The notes under the pieces were generated by a model. The model had not been told where the DNA came from. It worked only from the letters and a program-made list of their open reading frames with translations, and ran no database searches. Made by a program: the position numbers and the translations under genes. A DNA stretch of 64,000 nt from Paraburkholderia sp. (GTDB lineage: Bacteria; Pseudomonadota; Gammaproteobacteria; Burkholderiales; Burkholderiaceae), in NCBI GenBank assembly GCA_004322045.1, contig SCRN01000036.1:39758-103757 (forward strand), in the 5' to 3' direction. Shown in pieces: positions 36,840-45,995 of the stretch (position 1 is its first letter; each line of letters opens with the position of its first letter).

Positions 36840-36932
36840 CGAGCCTCCGCTTCGCGCAATCGAAAGCTTTGTTGTCGAGGTAGACGTTCGCCGCAATGGC
36901 GGCCTCGTCCTCGATGGGGAGCATTTTCATAA
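36840..36932 (-). pseudogene. Second response-regulator receiver fragment
   Basis: The minus strand reads MKMLPIEDEAAIAANVYLDN, KAFDCAKRRLG and then loses homology. It shares EDxAxIAANVY with the fragment at 36027, so both descend from related receivers. 36933-37414 holds nothing I can support. Confidence 0.5.
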
Positions 36933-37414
36933 GTAAATGATTGTCAGAAAATTTCCTTGTGCTCGAGCGTGACATTTGGCGAGGTGGGACCACGTTCCAG
37001 AAAGGCCGCCAGTTAACACCGATCGCCGTTCGATGAAGTTGTCGGACTCGCCACGCGCATATCGCTCGACCGTAGGTGTGCAATGACCGTTCGACATGGC
37101 CGGAGCGGCGATGATCGCCCGGTTAATCCACGTTCTCAGGTCACCGCGTGGCGATGTGGAGGCGAATTTTTTTCGAGCGTTGTTCGCGATGCATCGCAAA
37201 GTAATGGATCAACAGATTGAGCGGGGGGGGATAGGGCTCTGCAGCGGACGGGGTACGAGCAATCTTGCCAAAATGGCGCTGCTTTCGGACGATCCGCCTT
37301 AAGTTCGCGCACCACACGCTATAGTTCATGGTAGTTCGAAAGGGCGTACGGTGTCATTTTGCTCTAGCGGGGCAGACAATGGCCGGGAACTCGCACTTAC
37401 TCAACGGAAGAGCC

Positions 37415-38647
37415 ATGAGAAAAACGATCGTCGGCCTTGACGCGATGCGCTTCGTACTTGCCGTGTACCTCATGGTATTCCATACAATCCATGCCTACCC
37501 GCAAGCCAACGACCTGCCACTCATCTGGCTCACCGATCTAGGTGGCTTTGCTACGAGCAGCTTCTTCATCCTTTCGGGGTTCATTCTCACGCATGTCTAT
37601 ATTGAGCGAGGTGGCGCGTTGCGCGGCGGCACGCGCGATTTTCTCGTTAAAAGACTTTCTGAAATCTACCCCATTCACTTGATCGGACTATTTCTATTTA
37701 CTCTTGTTTTATTGATCAGCACTCGGTCTTTCGACTTATTTTTCCTGCCTTCTTTGGGCCGGGGGGCTCAGTCGGCGGTTCAACTGAGTACCACCCCGGG
37801 AGTGTTTAACTGGCTACTGAATATCTTAATGCTACAGGTATGGGATCCACGGTATTCCTCGATCAACGCGCCGTCCTGGTCCCTGGGTTGTCTGCTGTTC
37901 TTCTATCTCTGCTTTCCGATACTGGCCCCACGGCTCGCAAACATGCGTCGCCGAGCTATCGCACTCATCGCTATTTGGCTGCTGTATTTGGTCCCGCCCC
38001 TTACGGTCGTGTTGATGGGGGCGTACACACCGGTTGCCGTCGGCACGATCGAACATAACCCAATCCTACGCATTCCGGAATTTTTGGGTGGCATCTTGCT
38101 ATACAGTCTTTATGCGTCTGGACATTTGAAGTGGATGCTCGGCGGTCGTTGGCGAAAGCCGGTAGCAGCGGCCTTCGTCGTTCTGTCGTTCTTGCTAGCG
38201 TCGCGTTTGATTGCGACTGGACCGCTGTACTTGCTCTACGTCTTGCACAATGGCGCGTTGATGCCTGCGGAGCTGGCGCTGGTGGTGTTGTGTGCAGATG
38301 CTCACATACCACGATGGGCGCACCGGACCGTCTCCCGGCTCGGAAACGCCGCACTGTCGATCTTCGGCATTCATGGCGCTTTATTTGCCGTGGCAATCAA
38401 AGGGCTGAAGTTGACCGACGTCAATGAACCCATATTACGATGCGCCGCACATTTCTCCGCGTGCGCGGCAAGCGCGAAAGCGTTTGAGCCATCCATGGCC
38501 TCCTATCCGCTTTACCTTATATTTACGGTTATCGCGGCCGTATTATTCCAGGAGCGCTGCTTCGTCCCCATTCGCACGGCGATTCGGCGGTCGCTCTTGC
38601 GGCAAGACCGTCGTCTTGTCGACCGGCCGGGATTCGCTAAAGTGTAA
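37415..38647 (+). CDS. Membrane acyltransferase (Acyl_transf_3/OafA family)
   Basis: 410 residues, about ten membrane helices, member of the family that O-acylates surface sugars or other extracytoplasmic acceptors. The first helix has the usual signature (GLDAMRFVLAVYLMVFHTIH), with Arg and His at family positions. SFFILSGFILTHVYIERGG follows, and the late SIFGIHGALFAVAIKGL helix is typical. The start at 37415 (GGAAG upstream) is preferred over 37328. Base composition is visibly more AT-rich than the neighbours, notably around 37670-37760, suggesting separate arrival. It is flanked by debris on both sides. Confidence 0.85.
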   Translation: MRKTIVGLDAMRFVLAVYLMVFHTIHAYPQANDLPLIWLTDLGGFATSSFFILSGFILTHVYIERGGALRGGTRDFLVKRLSEIYPIHLIGLFLFTLVLLISTRSFDLFFLPSLGRGAQSAVQLSTTPGVFNWLLNILMLQVWDPRYSSINAPSWSLGCLLFFYLCFPILAPRLANMRRRAIALIAIWLLYLVPPLTVVLMGAYTPVAVGTIEHNPILRIPEFLGGILLYSLYASGHLKWMLGGRWRKPVAAAFVVLSFLLASRLIATGPLYLLYVLHNGALMPAELALVVLCADAHIPRWAHRTVSRLGNAALSIFGIHGALFAVAIKGLKLTDVNEPILRCAAHFSACAASAKAFEPSMASYPLYLIFTVIAAVLFQERCFVPIRTAIRRSLLRQDRRLVDRPGFAKV

Positions 38648-39210
38648 AATCTGACGTCGAGAGCTTGTTTGGCGCTTCGATCAGCACCCGCGAATGTCGC
38701 GGCATGGATACGCCCCAATAGCCATTGTCGTCGCGGTGACTGAAAGCTCGATGTTCGCGCGCCAAACAACGTTTATCTACGTCCTCGTTTGAGGCGCTTG
38801 TCCTCTACGCAGTCGACCCTGAGGTATTTCTTTTGTCCTGCATGTCGAGGTTCGCCTCCGACGACGCAGCGGTTTGGAAGCGGAGCGAAGCGACGAGAAT
38901 CAGAATAAGCGGTCGATTGACCACGCCCTTGAACGGTCCCGCGAATTGGGCTGCGGTGTCGCTTCCGCGCTGGACCAGCCTCTATGGCAACAACGCTTGG
39001 CAATCGTCGGCGCTTCGCGCGTACGGCGACGCGAACGGCATGAGCACACGCATGATAGGCTGGAATATGCGCATTCGCACGTGCACGTGTCCATCACACA
39101 TTGACACGCGCTCTTTCCCGGCATTGATCATCTTCACAGGCATTAGTACGTTTACAATCTCGCCTGACAAGCGACACATTTCGTCTCTACAAGCGCAGGT
39201 TGGTACCCCT
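38648..39210. other. Gene-poor interval after acyltransferase
   Basis: 563 bases with no supported gene. A perfect 11-base inverted repeat bounds a 105-base segment (38665-38675 TTGTTTGGCGC and 38759-38769 GCGCCAAACAA). The rest appears to be unrecognisable debris. Confidence 0.4.
38665..38769. repeat. 105-base segment bounded by perfect 11-base inverted repeats
   Basis: The ends TTGTTTGGCGC and GCGCCAAACAA are exact reverse complements 83 bases apart. It could be a small non-autonomous mobile element or chance pairing. No flanking target duplication is evident. Confidence 0.3.
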
Positions 39211-40608
39211 TTACGCGGCCCTTGACTGCGGAAATCGCAATGTGAACGTCGTGCCAAGTTCGCTGCTCCGAACACCGGCAGCGCCCCGATGAAGCTCCAT
39301 GATGGATTTGACAATGGCAAGTCCCAGCCCCGCGTTCTTCGAGGAACCGTGTCTCGACGTGTCGATTCGATAGAAGCGCTCGAAAATCCTGTCCATATGC
39401 TCGGGTGGGATGGGACGTCCTTGATTGGTGACTTCAACGATCGCGTGCCCGGACGAATGGAACGAGGCCAGCATGACAGTCGAGCCTGCGGATGCATGGT
39501 CCAAAGCGTTGGAGATGAGATTACCGATCGCACGTCGAAATAATGTGGCGTCGGCAGATATTTGGGCGTTTCCTTTGACCACGATCGTGACGCTTTTGTC
39601 GTCGGCGATGCTTTGAAAATAGGAGGCCAACCGGCCCAGTTCGCTCGCTGCGTCAAGGCTGGAGAACTTGAGATGTTGCCGCGCGTTATCCGTGCGGGCG
39701 AGAAACAACATGTTCTCGATCATCCGCTGCAGACGCTCGCATTCCTCGACATTCGAGTCGATGAGCGTTTCGTATTCCTCGCGGGTTCTGGGCCGCGATA
39801 ACGTGACTTGGGATGAGCTGATGACATTGGCAAGCGGCGTCCGCATGTCGTGCGCCAGATCAGACGAAAATTGCGATAGCCGGACAAATGCCCGCTCGAG
39901 TCGGTCCAGCATGCGGTTCACGGATAGGGCGAGTTCCCGCAACTCAACCGGGCCGCCCGCTATGTCGAGTCGCTCGCTCAGGTTGTGTGCCTCGATGCTC
40001 GACGTCTGTCGGCCGAGGCATTCAACAGGTTGGAGCCCGCGGCGTGCAACCGCGTAGCCAAGTGCCGCAACCAGGAGGGCGCCCGCCGCAGTTGCAAACC
40101 AGATGTCGATGCGGTAGCTGTCAAGAAGCGAATGCCGATCGGTTGCCGATCGTACGAGCGATACCCGAACGGTTTCCCCGGACGGGAGTCTCTCCTCGGC
40201 GAAGGTGCAACGCGAGGGCCCAATCCCTTCGGGGGAGCAGGCATAGGGCGTGCGACTTGGGTACTGGTCGGTGATGATCGCCTTCAGCGCCACACCTGGT
40301 TTGTCTGTGTGTTCGACAAGCGGACTGTTTTGGCCGTCATAGACGCCCAGGTACACCCCAGGATGCGACAGTAGCACCTCGTGAAAGACAGCGGGGTTCG
40401 CACGGATTGCCTGCGTAGAACCGCTCGAGCGGGCAATCTGCAGAAACTGGGAAAGTTTGCCACTGATCTCGATGTCGTCGCGCCGTTGCAGTTCCGCAGA
40501 GAGAGACCGATAGAGGTAGGCGCCGGTCAGCGCAAAGACAAGCGCTGCGACCACTGCGAACGCAAGCGTCAGACGCCCGAGCAGTGAATATGGCCGGCGG
40601 TTAGTCAC
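39211..40608 (-). CDS. Heavy-metal sensor histidine kinase (CusS/CopS-like)
   Basis: 465-residue inner-membrane kinase sensing periplasmic metal. An N-terminal helix ([20 protein letters not shown]), a periplasmic domain of about 140 residues with a Cys pair ([12 protein letters not shown]), a second helix and a HAMP region come first. HisKA ([17 protein letters not shown]) and HATPase follow (N-box [15 protein letters not shown]-box [14 protein letters not shown]). The start is GTG 40608, overlapping the regulator stop by 4 bases. It pairs with the response regulator, which diverges from the RPP-tail/TolC/oxidase/CopCD operon, so copper is the likely signal. Confidence 0.9.
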   Translation of the reverse strand: MTNRRPYSLLGRLTLAFAVVAALVFALTGAYLYRSLSAELQRRDDIEISGKLSQFLQIARSSGSTQAIRANPAVFHEVLLSHPGVYLGVYDGQNSPLVEHTDKPGVALKAIITDQYPSRTPYACSPEGIGPSRCTFAEERLPSGETVRVSLVRSATDRHSLLDSYRIDIWFATAAGALLVAALGYAVARRGLQPVECLGRQTSSIEAHNLSERLDIAGGPVELRELALSVNRMLDRLERAFVRLSQFSSDLAHDMRTPLANVISSSQVTLSRPRTREEYETLIDSNVEECERLQRMIENMLFLARTDNARQHLKFSSLDAASELGRLASYFQSIADDKSVTIVVKGNAQISADATLFRRAIGNLISNALDHASAGSTVMLASFHSSGHAIVEVTNQGRPIPPEHMDRIFERFYRIDTSRHGSSKNAGLGLAIVKSIMELHRGAAGVRSSELGTTFTLRFPQSRAA

Positions 40609-41276
40609 GAGCGGTCCTCGAGCACATAGCCCATGCCGCGAATCGTATGGATGAGCTTCTTCTCATAAGCGTTGTCGATTTTGGCGCGCAGGCGCTTGAT
40701 GGCAGCGTCGACGACATTCGTGTCGCTGTCGAAGTTCATGTCCCAAATCTGAGAGGTGATGAAAGTGCGAGTGAGTACTTCGCCCTCACGTTCAGCAAGC
40801 AGTTGGAGCAGAGCGAACTCCTGCGCGGTCAGATCGATGCGGTTGTCTCCACGTCGTACCCGCCGCTTGATAAGGTCTACCTCAAGGTCAGCGACGAGCA
40901 GGATGTCGCGAACATTGCGCGGAGCACGTCGCAGCAACGACCGGATGCGGGCGAGGAATTCAGCGTAGGCGAAAGGCTTTGGGAGGTAGTCGTCGGCGCC
41001 TAGTTCAAGCCCGGCGACCTTGTCCTCAACGGCCTCTCTGGCGGTTAGGAGTAGCACCGGGGTCTGCTTCCGTAGCCGCAATCGCCTGAGGACCTCGAAG
41101 CCGTCCATTTCCGGCAGCATGACGTCGAGCACTATGAGGTCGAAATTCTCGTGCAGCGCCAGGAACAGGCCGTCCTTGCCATTTTCAGCGACATCGACCG
41201 TGTAGCTTGCCTCCATCAATCCCTTCTGGAGGTACGACGCCAATTTGGGTTCGTCTTCGACAATGAGTATCCGCAT
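40605..41276 (-). CDS. Heavy-metal response regulator (CusR/CopR-like, OmpR family)
   Basis: 223-residue DNA-binding regulator. The receiver domain has the acidic pair in [20 protein letters not shown], the phospho-acceptor Asp in [19 protein letters not shown], and [20 protein letters not shown]. The C-terminal winged helix has [39 protein letters not shown] and [11 protein letters not shown]. The close match to CopR/CusR/IrlR-type regulators and the divergent copper operon point to copper control. It starts at ATG 41276. Confidence 0.92.
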   Translation of the reverse strand: MRILIVEDEPKLASYLQKGLMEASYTVDVAENGKDGLFLALHENFDLIVLDVMLPEMDGFEVLRRLRLRKQTPVLLLTAREAVEDKVAGLELGADDYLPKPFAYAEFLARIRSLLRRAPRNVRDILLVADLEVDLIKRRVRRGDNRIDLTAQEFALLQLLAEREGEVLTRTFITSQIWDMNFDSDTNVVDAAIKRLRAKIDNAYEKKLIHTIRGMGYVLEDRS

Positions 41277-41597
41277 GGAAATTGAGGCTGGCTGCTGTCC
41301 GGACCGGGCAGTTTACTGCCTGAGCTTACGAGCGCCGGGATGCGCGAAAAATGACCGAGGGATGACAATTCTTTCACGAAACCCTGGCAGTCTGGCCGAC
41401 CGTCGCCAAAAGGACTCAATGTCCCAACGCCTGGTGTAGCGCTGCGTGAAAATTCGGTCATTTTGTGGCCATGTCGTCGTCACGCTGACGGTTGTAAGCT
41501 CCAGCGGTACATCGTGAGGAGTGAGTCCGACACCGGTTACACCCTGACACGTTCTTGACCTTTCAGGCTTGACAGCTGCATGCTAGACTCCGCTCCC
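41277..41597. promoter_or_regulatory. Divergent copper promoter region with inverted AAAATGACCGA repeats
   Basis: 321 bases between the two-component genes (minus) and the copper operon (plus). An exact 11-base inverted pair, AAAATGACCGA at 41348-41358 and TCGGTCATTTT at 41454-41464, is followed on each inner side by a TTTCACG-like element. The AAAATGAC half-site resembles CusR-type boxes (AAAATGACAA). One pair facing each promoter would fit autoregulation plus operon activation. Confidence 0.5.
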
Positions 41598-42002
41598 ATG
41601 TCGTACTGGCGCAAACTCTTCATCGTCGTGTTGCTCGCGCTGAGCCTCCCGGTTCAGTCGTTCGCGGCTATCTCGATGAAATGTGTTGCCACATACGGCG
41701 ACGCCAGCGAGGCGCATGCGCCCCGTGCCCAAGAGGCCGCGTCGGCGCACCACTCCCGTGTCAAGCATGGCATCGCGCTTGCCGACGACGACCACCACCA
41801 TCGTTACCACGGCGACGCTCATCAGGCGCATTCGTGTTCCACCTGCACGTCCTGCTGTTTCGGCGCGGGGTTGCCGACTGTCCCAGCGGTCGCTGTTTCT
41901 GCGGACGTACGCCGCGCTATCGTTTCATTCCCGCCATCCGCCGGTGTCGTGTCATTCCTGACCGACGGCATCGAGCGACCTCCTCGCCGCTTTCCCGTCT
42001 AG
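41598..42002 (+). CDS. Exported Cys/His-rich protein with C-terminal RPPR motif (DUF2946-like)
   Basis: 134 residues. A signal peptide (YWRKLFIVVLLALSLPVQSF) is followed by a strongly His-rich stretch (ADDDHHHRYHGDAHQAHS), the Cys cluster CSTCTSCC, and the tail VVSFLTDGIERPPRRFPV. It is the same length and layout as the protein at 32818-33222. It is the first gene after the two-component divergent promoter. The His and Cys clusters suggest periplasmic metal binding; the conserved FLTDGIxRPP tail suggests a specific contact. The start at 41598 gives the signal peptide. Confidence 0.75.
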   Translation: MSYWRKLFIVVLLALSLPVQSFAAISMKCVATYGDASEAHAPRAQEAASAHHSRVKHGIALADDDHHHRYHGDAHQAHSCSTCTSCCFGAGLPTVPAVAVSADVRRAIVSFPPSAGVVSFLTDGIERPPRRFPV

Positions 42003-42089
42003 TCCTTGCTCGCGGTGAACAGACCGCGGCCTGAAATCCATACTGGCGGCCTCTCAGGGCCAGCCAGATGACTCACGACGAGAAAACGT

Positions 42090-42392
42090 ATGCGACTGAT
42101 ATCTGCAGCGCTGCTCGGCGCGGCGGCTACCTTGCCGTGGCTCGCGCACGCCACGACAACAATTCCTGACCCGACGGACGCAGCAGCCTCGGTGCCGGCC
42201 ATCATGGTGCCGTCCGCCTTCGACGGATACCGACCCTATCAAGATGGCGAGGGACCGACCTGGCAGCAACTCAATCGAGCCGTGATGGAGAAGCCCATGA
42301 TGAAGGGCGGCATGAAGCACGGCGCCATGTCCGCCACGCCTGTCGACAGTGGCGACGAGGCCCACTTGACGCATGAGGAGTCCGGCAAATGA
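42090..42392 (+). CDS. Small exported Met/His-containing protein
   Basis: 100 residues. A signal peptide (LISAALLGAAATLPWLAHAT) is followed by a conserved-looking FDGYRPYQDGEGPTWQQLN segment and a Met/His/Lys-rich tail (EKPMMKGGMKHGAMSATP). Its stop overlaps the TolC start by 4 bases. Short proteins with this YRPYQD pattern occur before TolC genes in copper operons of Burkholderiales; the role is unknown, probably periplasmic copper binding. Confidence 0.7.
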   Translation: MRLISAALLGAAATLPWLAHATTTIPDPTDAAASVPAIMVPSAFDGYRPYQDGEGPTWQQLNRAVMEKPMMKGGMKHGAMSATPVDSGDEAHLTHEESGK

Positions 42393-43846
42393 TGAAGCGA
42401 TTCATCTTCACCCGGATGGGCGTGGGGATTGCCGTGATGGTTTTCCTCGCAGGGTGTACGACTTTCTCGAAAGACGGCGGATTCAATGGCATCTCCTCTA
42501 CCGCTTCGGAGCGAATCGGCAAGGATGCGGTCATCGCCAAGACCGACGCGGACTGGGAATCGATAGCCAAACGAAGCCAAAGGTTACTGGCAAAACCTCT
42601 GTCAATGGACGACGCGGTGCAGGTCGCGCTACTGAACAATCGTGGCCTCCAGGCTTCCTATGCAGAACTGGGGCTATCGGAGGCAGACCTCGTCCAGGCC
42701 GGCCGACTCCCTAATCCTGGCTTTACCTTCAGCCGGACGCGTGCCAGCAATGGCGACCTGAGTATCGGCCGCACGTTTTCCGCCAATGCCCTCAGCATTC
42801 TGACGCTTCCGCTCGCTGCACACATCGAAAGCCGCCGGTTCGAACAAACGAAGCTCGAGACTGCCGATACGATGCTCAAGGTTGCGGCGGATGCCCGCAG
42901 CGCCTATGTCAATGCCGTTGCCGCCGAGCAGGCGGCAAAGTATGCCGAGCAGGTCAGGGATTCGGCAGACGCCAGCGCCGAACTCGCGCTACGCATGCGT
43001 CAGGCGGGCAATTTCAGCAAGCTCGACTACGCGCGCGAACAGGCCTTCTATGCAGACGCGGTCGCGCAGCAAGCCAAGGCACGCCAGCAGGCTGTGGCCG
43101 CTCGCGAAAAGCTCACGCGCACGATGGGCTTATGGGGTGCGGGAACTCAGTATCAGCTTCCGGACCGCTTGCCCGAGTTGCCGAAGGAGCGGCCGGACCT
43201 CAATGACCTGGAAAGCTATGCGATGCAGAACCGCCTGGACATTCAGGCGGCAAAGCTGCGGACTCAGGGCGTTGCGTCCTCGCTGGGACTCAGCAAGGCC
43301 ACGCGGTTCGTCAACGCGCTCGATGTCGGCTACCTGCACAACTACGAGACCGACAAGGGACACGAGCACGGCTACGAAATCAGCGTGGAGATTCCCATTT
43401 TCGACTTCGGTAGCGTAAAGGTTGCCCGTGCGGAAGCCACCTACATGCAGTCTGTCAACCAGTTGGCGCAGACCGCCATCGATGCACGCTCGGAAGTCCG
43501 CGAATCCTACTTCGCATATGTGACCAGCTATGACGTCGCCAAGCACTATCGCGATGAGGTCGTTCCGCTACGCAAGACCATCTCGGACGAACTGCTGCTT
43601 CGCTATAACGGCATGCTGGCCAGCGTGTTCGAGTTGCTCGCTGATTCACGTGAGCAGGTGGGGGCGGTCAACAGTTATATCGATGCGCTGAAGGATTACT
43701 GGCTGGCGGAAACGCACCTCCAGCAAGCGCTTGGGGGGCGTCTGCCTCGAGCGGGCGAGGCTCAGGCAGCGAAGGGGGCGCACGCGGCCGACACGACCCA
43801 ACCCGCGGCGCGACCGGCGTCGACAACGAATTCGGAAGGTAAATAA
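42389..43846 (+). CDS. TolC-family outer-membrane protein
   Basis: 485 residues. A probable lipoprotein signal (GIAVMVFLAGCTTFSKDGG, lipobox Cys) is followed by the TolC duplicated helical hairpins: QASYAELGLSEADLVQAGRL with PNPGFTFSRTRASNG, and later ALDVGYLHNYETDKGHEHGY. The C-terminal 40 residues are Ala/Pro/Thr-rich (GAHAADTTQPAARPAS) and dispensable-looking. No RND pump gene follows: the neighbours are a multicopper oxidase and CopCD. This TolC may therefore serve another pump or have its own role in copper export from the periplasm. Confidence 0.85.
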   Translation: MMKRFIFTRMGVGIAVMVFLAGCTTFSKDGGFNGISSTASERIGKDAVIAKTDADWESIAKRSQRLLAKPLSMDDAVQVALLNNRGLQASYAELGLSEADLVQAGRLPNPGFTFSRTRASNGDLSIGRTFSANALSILTLPLAAHIESRRFEQTKLETADTMLKVAADARSAYVNAVAAEQAAKYAEQVRDSADASAELALRMRQAGNFSKLDYAREQAFYADAVAQQAKARQQAVAAREKLTRTMGLWGAGTQYQLPDRLPELPKERPDLNDLESYAMQNRLDIQAAKLRTQGVASSLGLSKATRFVNALDVGYLHNYETDKGHEHGYEISVEIPIFDFGSVKVARAEATYMQSVNQLAQTAIDARSEVRESYFAYVTSYDVAKHYRDEVVPLRKTISDELLLRYNGMLASVFELLADSREQVGAVNSYIDALKDYWLAETHLQQALGGRLPRAGEAQAAKGAHAADTTQPAARPASTTNSEGK

Positions 43847-43847
43847 C

Positions 43848-45143
43848 ATGGTGTCCCGTCGACAATTTCTCAGCGGCTCGGGAGCCGCGCTCCTGGGCGC
43901 CGCGATGGTCAGCAAGGTCGGCGCCGCATCGCTGCCTGAAGCGCCCACGACGGCGAACGCCACTACGCAGCCGCCGCTCGTGCCGACCAACGGCCGCGCG
44001 TACACGCCGGTTGCGACGCTCAATGGATGGACGCTGCCCTGGCGGATGAAGAATGGCTGGAAGGAGTTTCATCTGACGGCCGAACCGGTCGTGCGTGAAA
44101 TGGCGCCCGGGATGAAGGCGAACCTATGGGGCTACAACGGTCAGTCGCCCGGCCCGACCATCGAAGCGGTTGAAGGGGACAAGGTTCGAATCTTCGTAAC
44201 CAACAAGCTTCCCGAGCACACCACCATTCATTGGCACGGCATGCTTCTGCCCAACGGGATGGACGGCGTGGGTGGTCTCACGCAGCCGCATATCCCGCCG
44301 GGCAAGACCTTCGTCTACGAGTTCCAGCTCGAAAAGCATGGCACGTTCATGTATCACCCGCACGCCGACGAGATGGTGCAGATGGCGATGGGCATGATGG
44401 GCATCTTCATCGTGCATCCACAGGACCGCGGCGTGATGCCGGTCGACCGCGACTTCGTCTTCCTGCTTGCCGCCTACGACATTGATCCCGGCAGCTACAC
44501 GCCGCGCGTCAATGAAATGACGGACTTCAACATGTGGACGTTCAACTCGCGCGTATTCCCTGGCATCGACCCGTTGCCGGTGCGCGCAGGCGATCGCGTA
44601 CGCATTCGATTCGGCAATCTGACGATGACGAATCACCCCATTCACCTGCACGGCTACAGCTTCGAGGTGGCGGGCACCGACGGTGGATGGATACCGCCTG
44701 CCGCGCGCTGGCCCGAAGTGACGACCGATGTGGCGGTGGGCCAGATGCGGGCCATTGAGTTCACCGCCAACCGCCCTGGCGATTGGGCACTCCATTGCCA
44801 TAAATCGCACCACACGATGAACGCGATGGGGCACCAGGTCCCCAACCTGATTGGCGTGCCGCAGCAGGATCTCGCAAAGCGCATCAACAAACTGGTGCCT
44901 GACTACATGGCGATGGGCAGTACGGGCGGTGCGATGGGCGGGATGGAGATGCCGCTGCCCGACAACACACTGCCGATGATGACTGGCACCGGACCGTTCG
45001 GTCCACTGGAAATGGGTGGAATGTTCACGGTCGTCAAGGTTCGGCACGGCCTTGGCCGCAACGACTACCGCGACCCCGGTTGGTTCAAACATCCGAAGGG
45101 GACCGTGGCCTACGAATACACCGGCGAGTTTCCGGATAGTTGA
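43848..45143 (+). CDS. Tat-exported multicopper oxidase
   Basis: 431 residues. It carries a twin-arginine signal (VSRRQFLSGSGAALLGAAMV) and copper motifs TIHWHG, MYHPHADEMVQMAMGMMG, HPIHLHGYSFEV and WALHCHKSHHTMNAMG. It is shorter than three-domain oxidases and has Met-rich tracts near the C-terminus (MGGMEMPLPDNTLPMM), which suggests Cu(I) binding. The start at 43848 follows GGAAGG and lies 1 base after the TolC stop. It is annotation-typical 'copper oxidase' of copper islands; probably oxidises periplasmic Cu(I). Confidence 0.88.
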   Translation: MVSRRQFLSGSGAALLGAAMVSKVGAASLPEAPTTANATTQPPLVPTNGRAYTPVATLNGWTLPWRMKNGWKEFHLTAEPVVREMAPGMKANLWGYNGQSPGPTIEAVEGDKVRIFVTNKLPEHTTIHWHGMLLPNGMDGVGGLTQPHIPPGKTFVYEFQLEKHGTFMYHPHADEMVQMAMGMMGIFIVHPQDRGVMPVDRDFVFLLAAYDIDPGSYTPRVNEMTDFNMWTFNSRVFPGIDPLPVRAGDRVRIRFGNLTMTNHPIHLHGYSFEVAGTDGGWIPPAARWPEVTTDVAVGQMRAIEFTANRPGDWALHCHKSHHTMNAMGHQVPNLIGVPQQDLAKRINKLVPDYMAMGSTGGAMGGMEMPLPDNTLPMMTGTGPFGPLEMGGMFTVVKVRHGLGRNDYRDPGWFKHPKGTVAYEYTGEFPDS

Positions 45144-45210
45144 ATTTCACAACCAGGTCGGGGGCACCCCGACCATTGATTTCATCCCTTCAAACTTTGG
45201 AGAAAGCACG

Positions 45211-45558
45211 ATGAAGCATGCACTTGTTTCGATTGCGATGGGCTGTGCGCTGGCGTTTTCCGCTGCGTCGTATGCGGCGGGCGATATGGGTAACATGGAC
45301 ATGAGCGGTGCCGCGAAGCAAAGCGCAGACGCGAAGAGCAGCATGTCGCACGGCGAAATCAAGAAAGTCGACACCGCCAATGGCAAGCTGACCATCAAGC
45401 ACGGCCCGCTCGAGAACCTCGGCATGGAAGCGATGACGATGGTCTTCAAGGTAAAGGATCCGGCAATGCTGTCGCAGGTAAAGGTTGGCGACAAGATCGA
45501 TTTCGTGGCGGAGGAAGTGAACGGCGCGCTCACCGTGGTGAAGCTGCAGAAGCAGTGA
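45211..45558 (+). CDS. CusF-like periplasmic copper-binding protein
   Basis: 115 residues: signal peptide (ALVSIAMGCALAFSAASYAA), Met-containing linker (GDMGNMDMSG), then a CusF beta-barrel (HGEIKKVDTANGKLTIKHGP, then LGMEAMTMVFKV). E. coli CusF uses His36, Trp44, Met47 and Met49 (H-x7-W-x2-M-x-M). Here the same spacing is kept, but Trp is replaced by Met (KHGPLENLGMEAMTM), so a Met-only plus His site is likely. It lies between the oxidase and copC. Confidence 0.85.
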   Translation: MKHALVSIAMGCALAFSAASYAAGDMGNMDMSGAAKQSADAKSSMSHGEIKKVDTANGKLTIKHGPLENLGMEAMTMVFKVKDPAMLSQVKVGDKIDFVAEEVNGALTVVKLQKQ

Positions 45559-45620
45559 CCGATTCTGGCGGGATACGTTTGTGTCGTGTCCTGCATTGAC
45601 CATTCGAGACGAGCAAGAAG

Positions 45621-45995
45621 ATGAAGACTTTGACTCTAAGGCATCTGGCCGGCCTGTCTGCGGCCAGCGCGATTGCGCTCGTGCCTGTCGCTGCACTGGC
45701 GCATGGCAAGCTTGAAACGGCTGCCCCGGCATTGGGCAGCACGGTTGACGTGGCGCCGAATACGTTGCGGCTTGCGTTCAATGAAGACATCGAGCCGAAT
45801 TTCAGCTCGGTGAAGGTGTCCGATGCAAACGGAGCGCAGGTCACTAAGGAGAAAGCCAGGGTTGACGCATCCAATCCTCGCGTCATGACGCTTGCCGTGC
45901 CGAAGCTCACCTCTGGCGCCTACACGGTGCAGTGGGCGGTGATGACGGCCGACGCTCACAAGACCAAGGGCACCTATACCTTCAAGGTGAAGTGA
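45621..45995 (+). CDS. copC: CopC-family periplasmic copper-binding protein
   Basis: 124 residues. The signal peptide ends ALAHGKLE, so the mature protein begins with the His that forms the N-terminal Cu(II) site of CopC. The beta-sandwich motifs are ETAAPALGSTVDVAPNTLRL, AFNEDIEPNFSSVKVSDANG, YTVQWAVMTADAHKTKGTYT. No Met-rich Cu(I) loop is seen, so this is the Cu(II)-only class. The stop overlaps the copD start. Confidence 0.92.
   Translation: MKTLTLRHLAGLSAASAIALVPVAALAHGKLETAAPALGSTVDVAPNTLRLAFNEDIEPNFSSVKVSDANGAQVTKEKARVDASNPRVMTLAVPKLTSGAYTVQWAVMTADAHKTKGTYTFKVK

Noticed and set aside
37223..37230. Run of G residues as a possible phase-variable tract
   Set aside because: It lies in non-coding debris with no gene start or promoter adjacent, so no switching target is evident.
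36933..37414. Possible transposase remnant between receiver stub and acyltransferase
   Set aside because: No frame gave a DDE or HUH motif or terminal repeats; only vague Arg-rich frames were seen.
38982..39210. Open frame extending past the kinase stop (Met/Val/Arg-rich)
   Set aside because: It is the out-of-frame continuation of the antisense of non-coding sequence, with no start signal.
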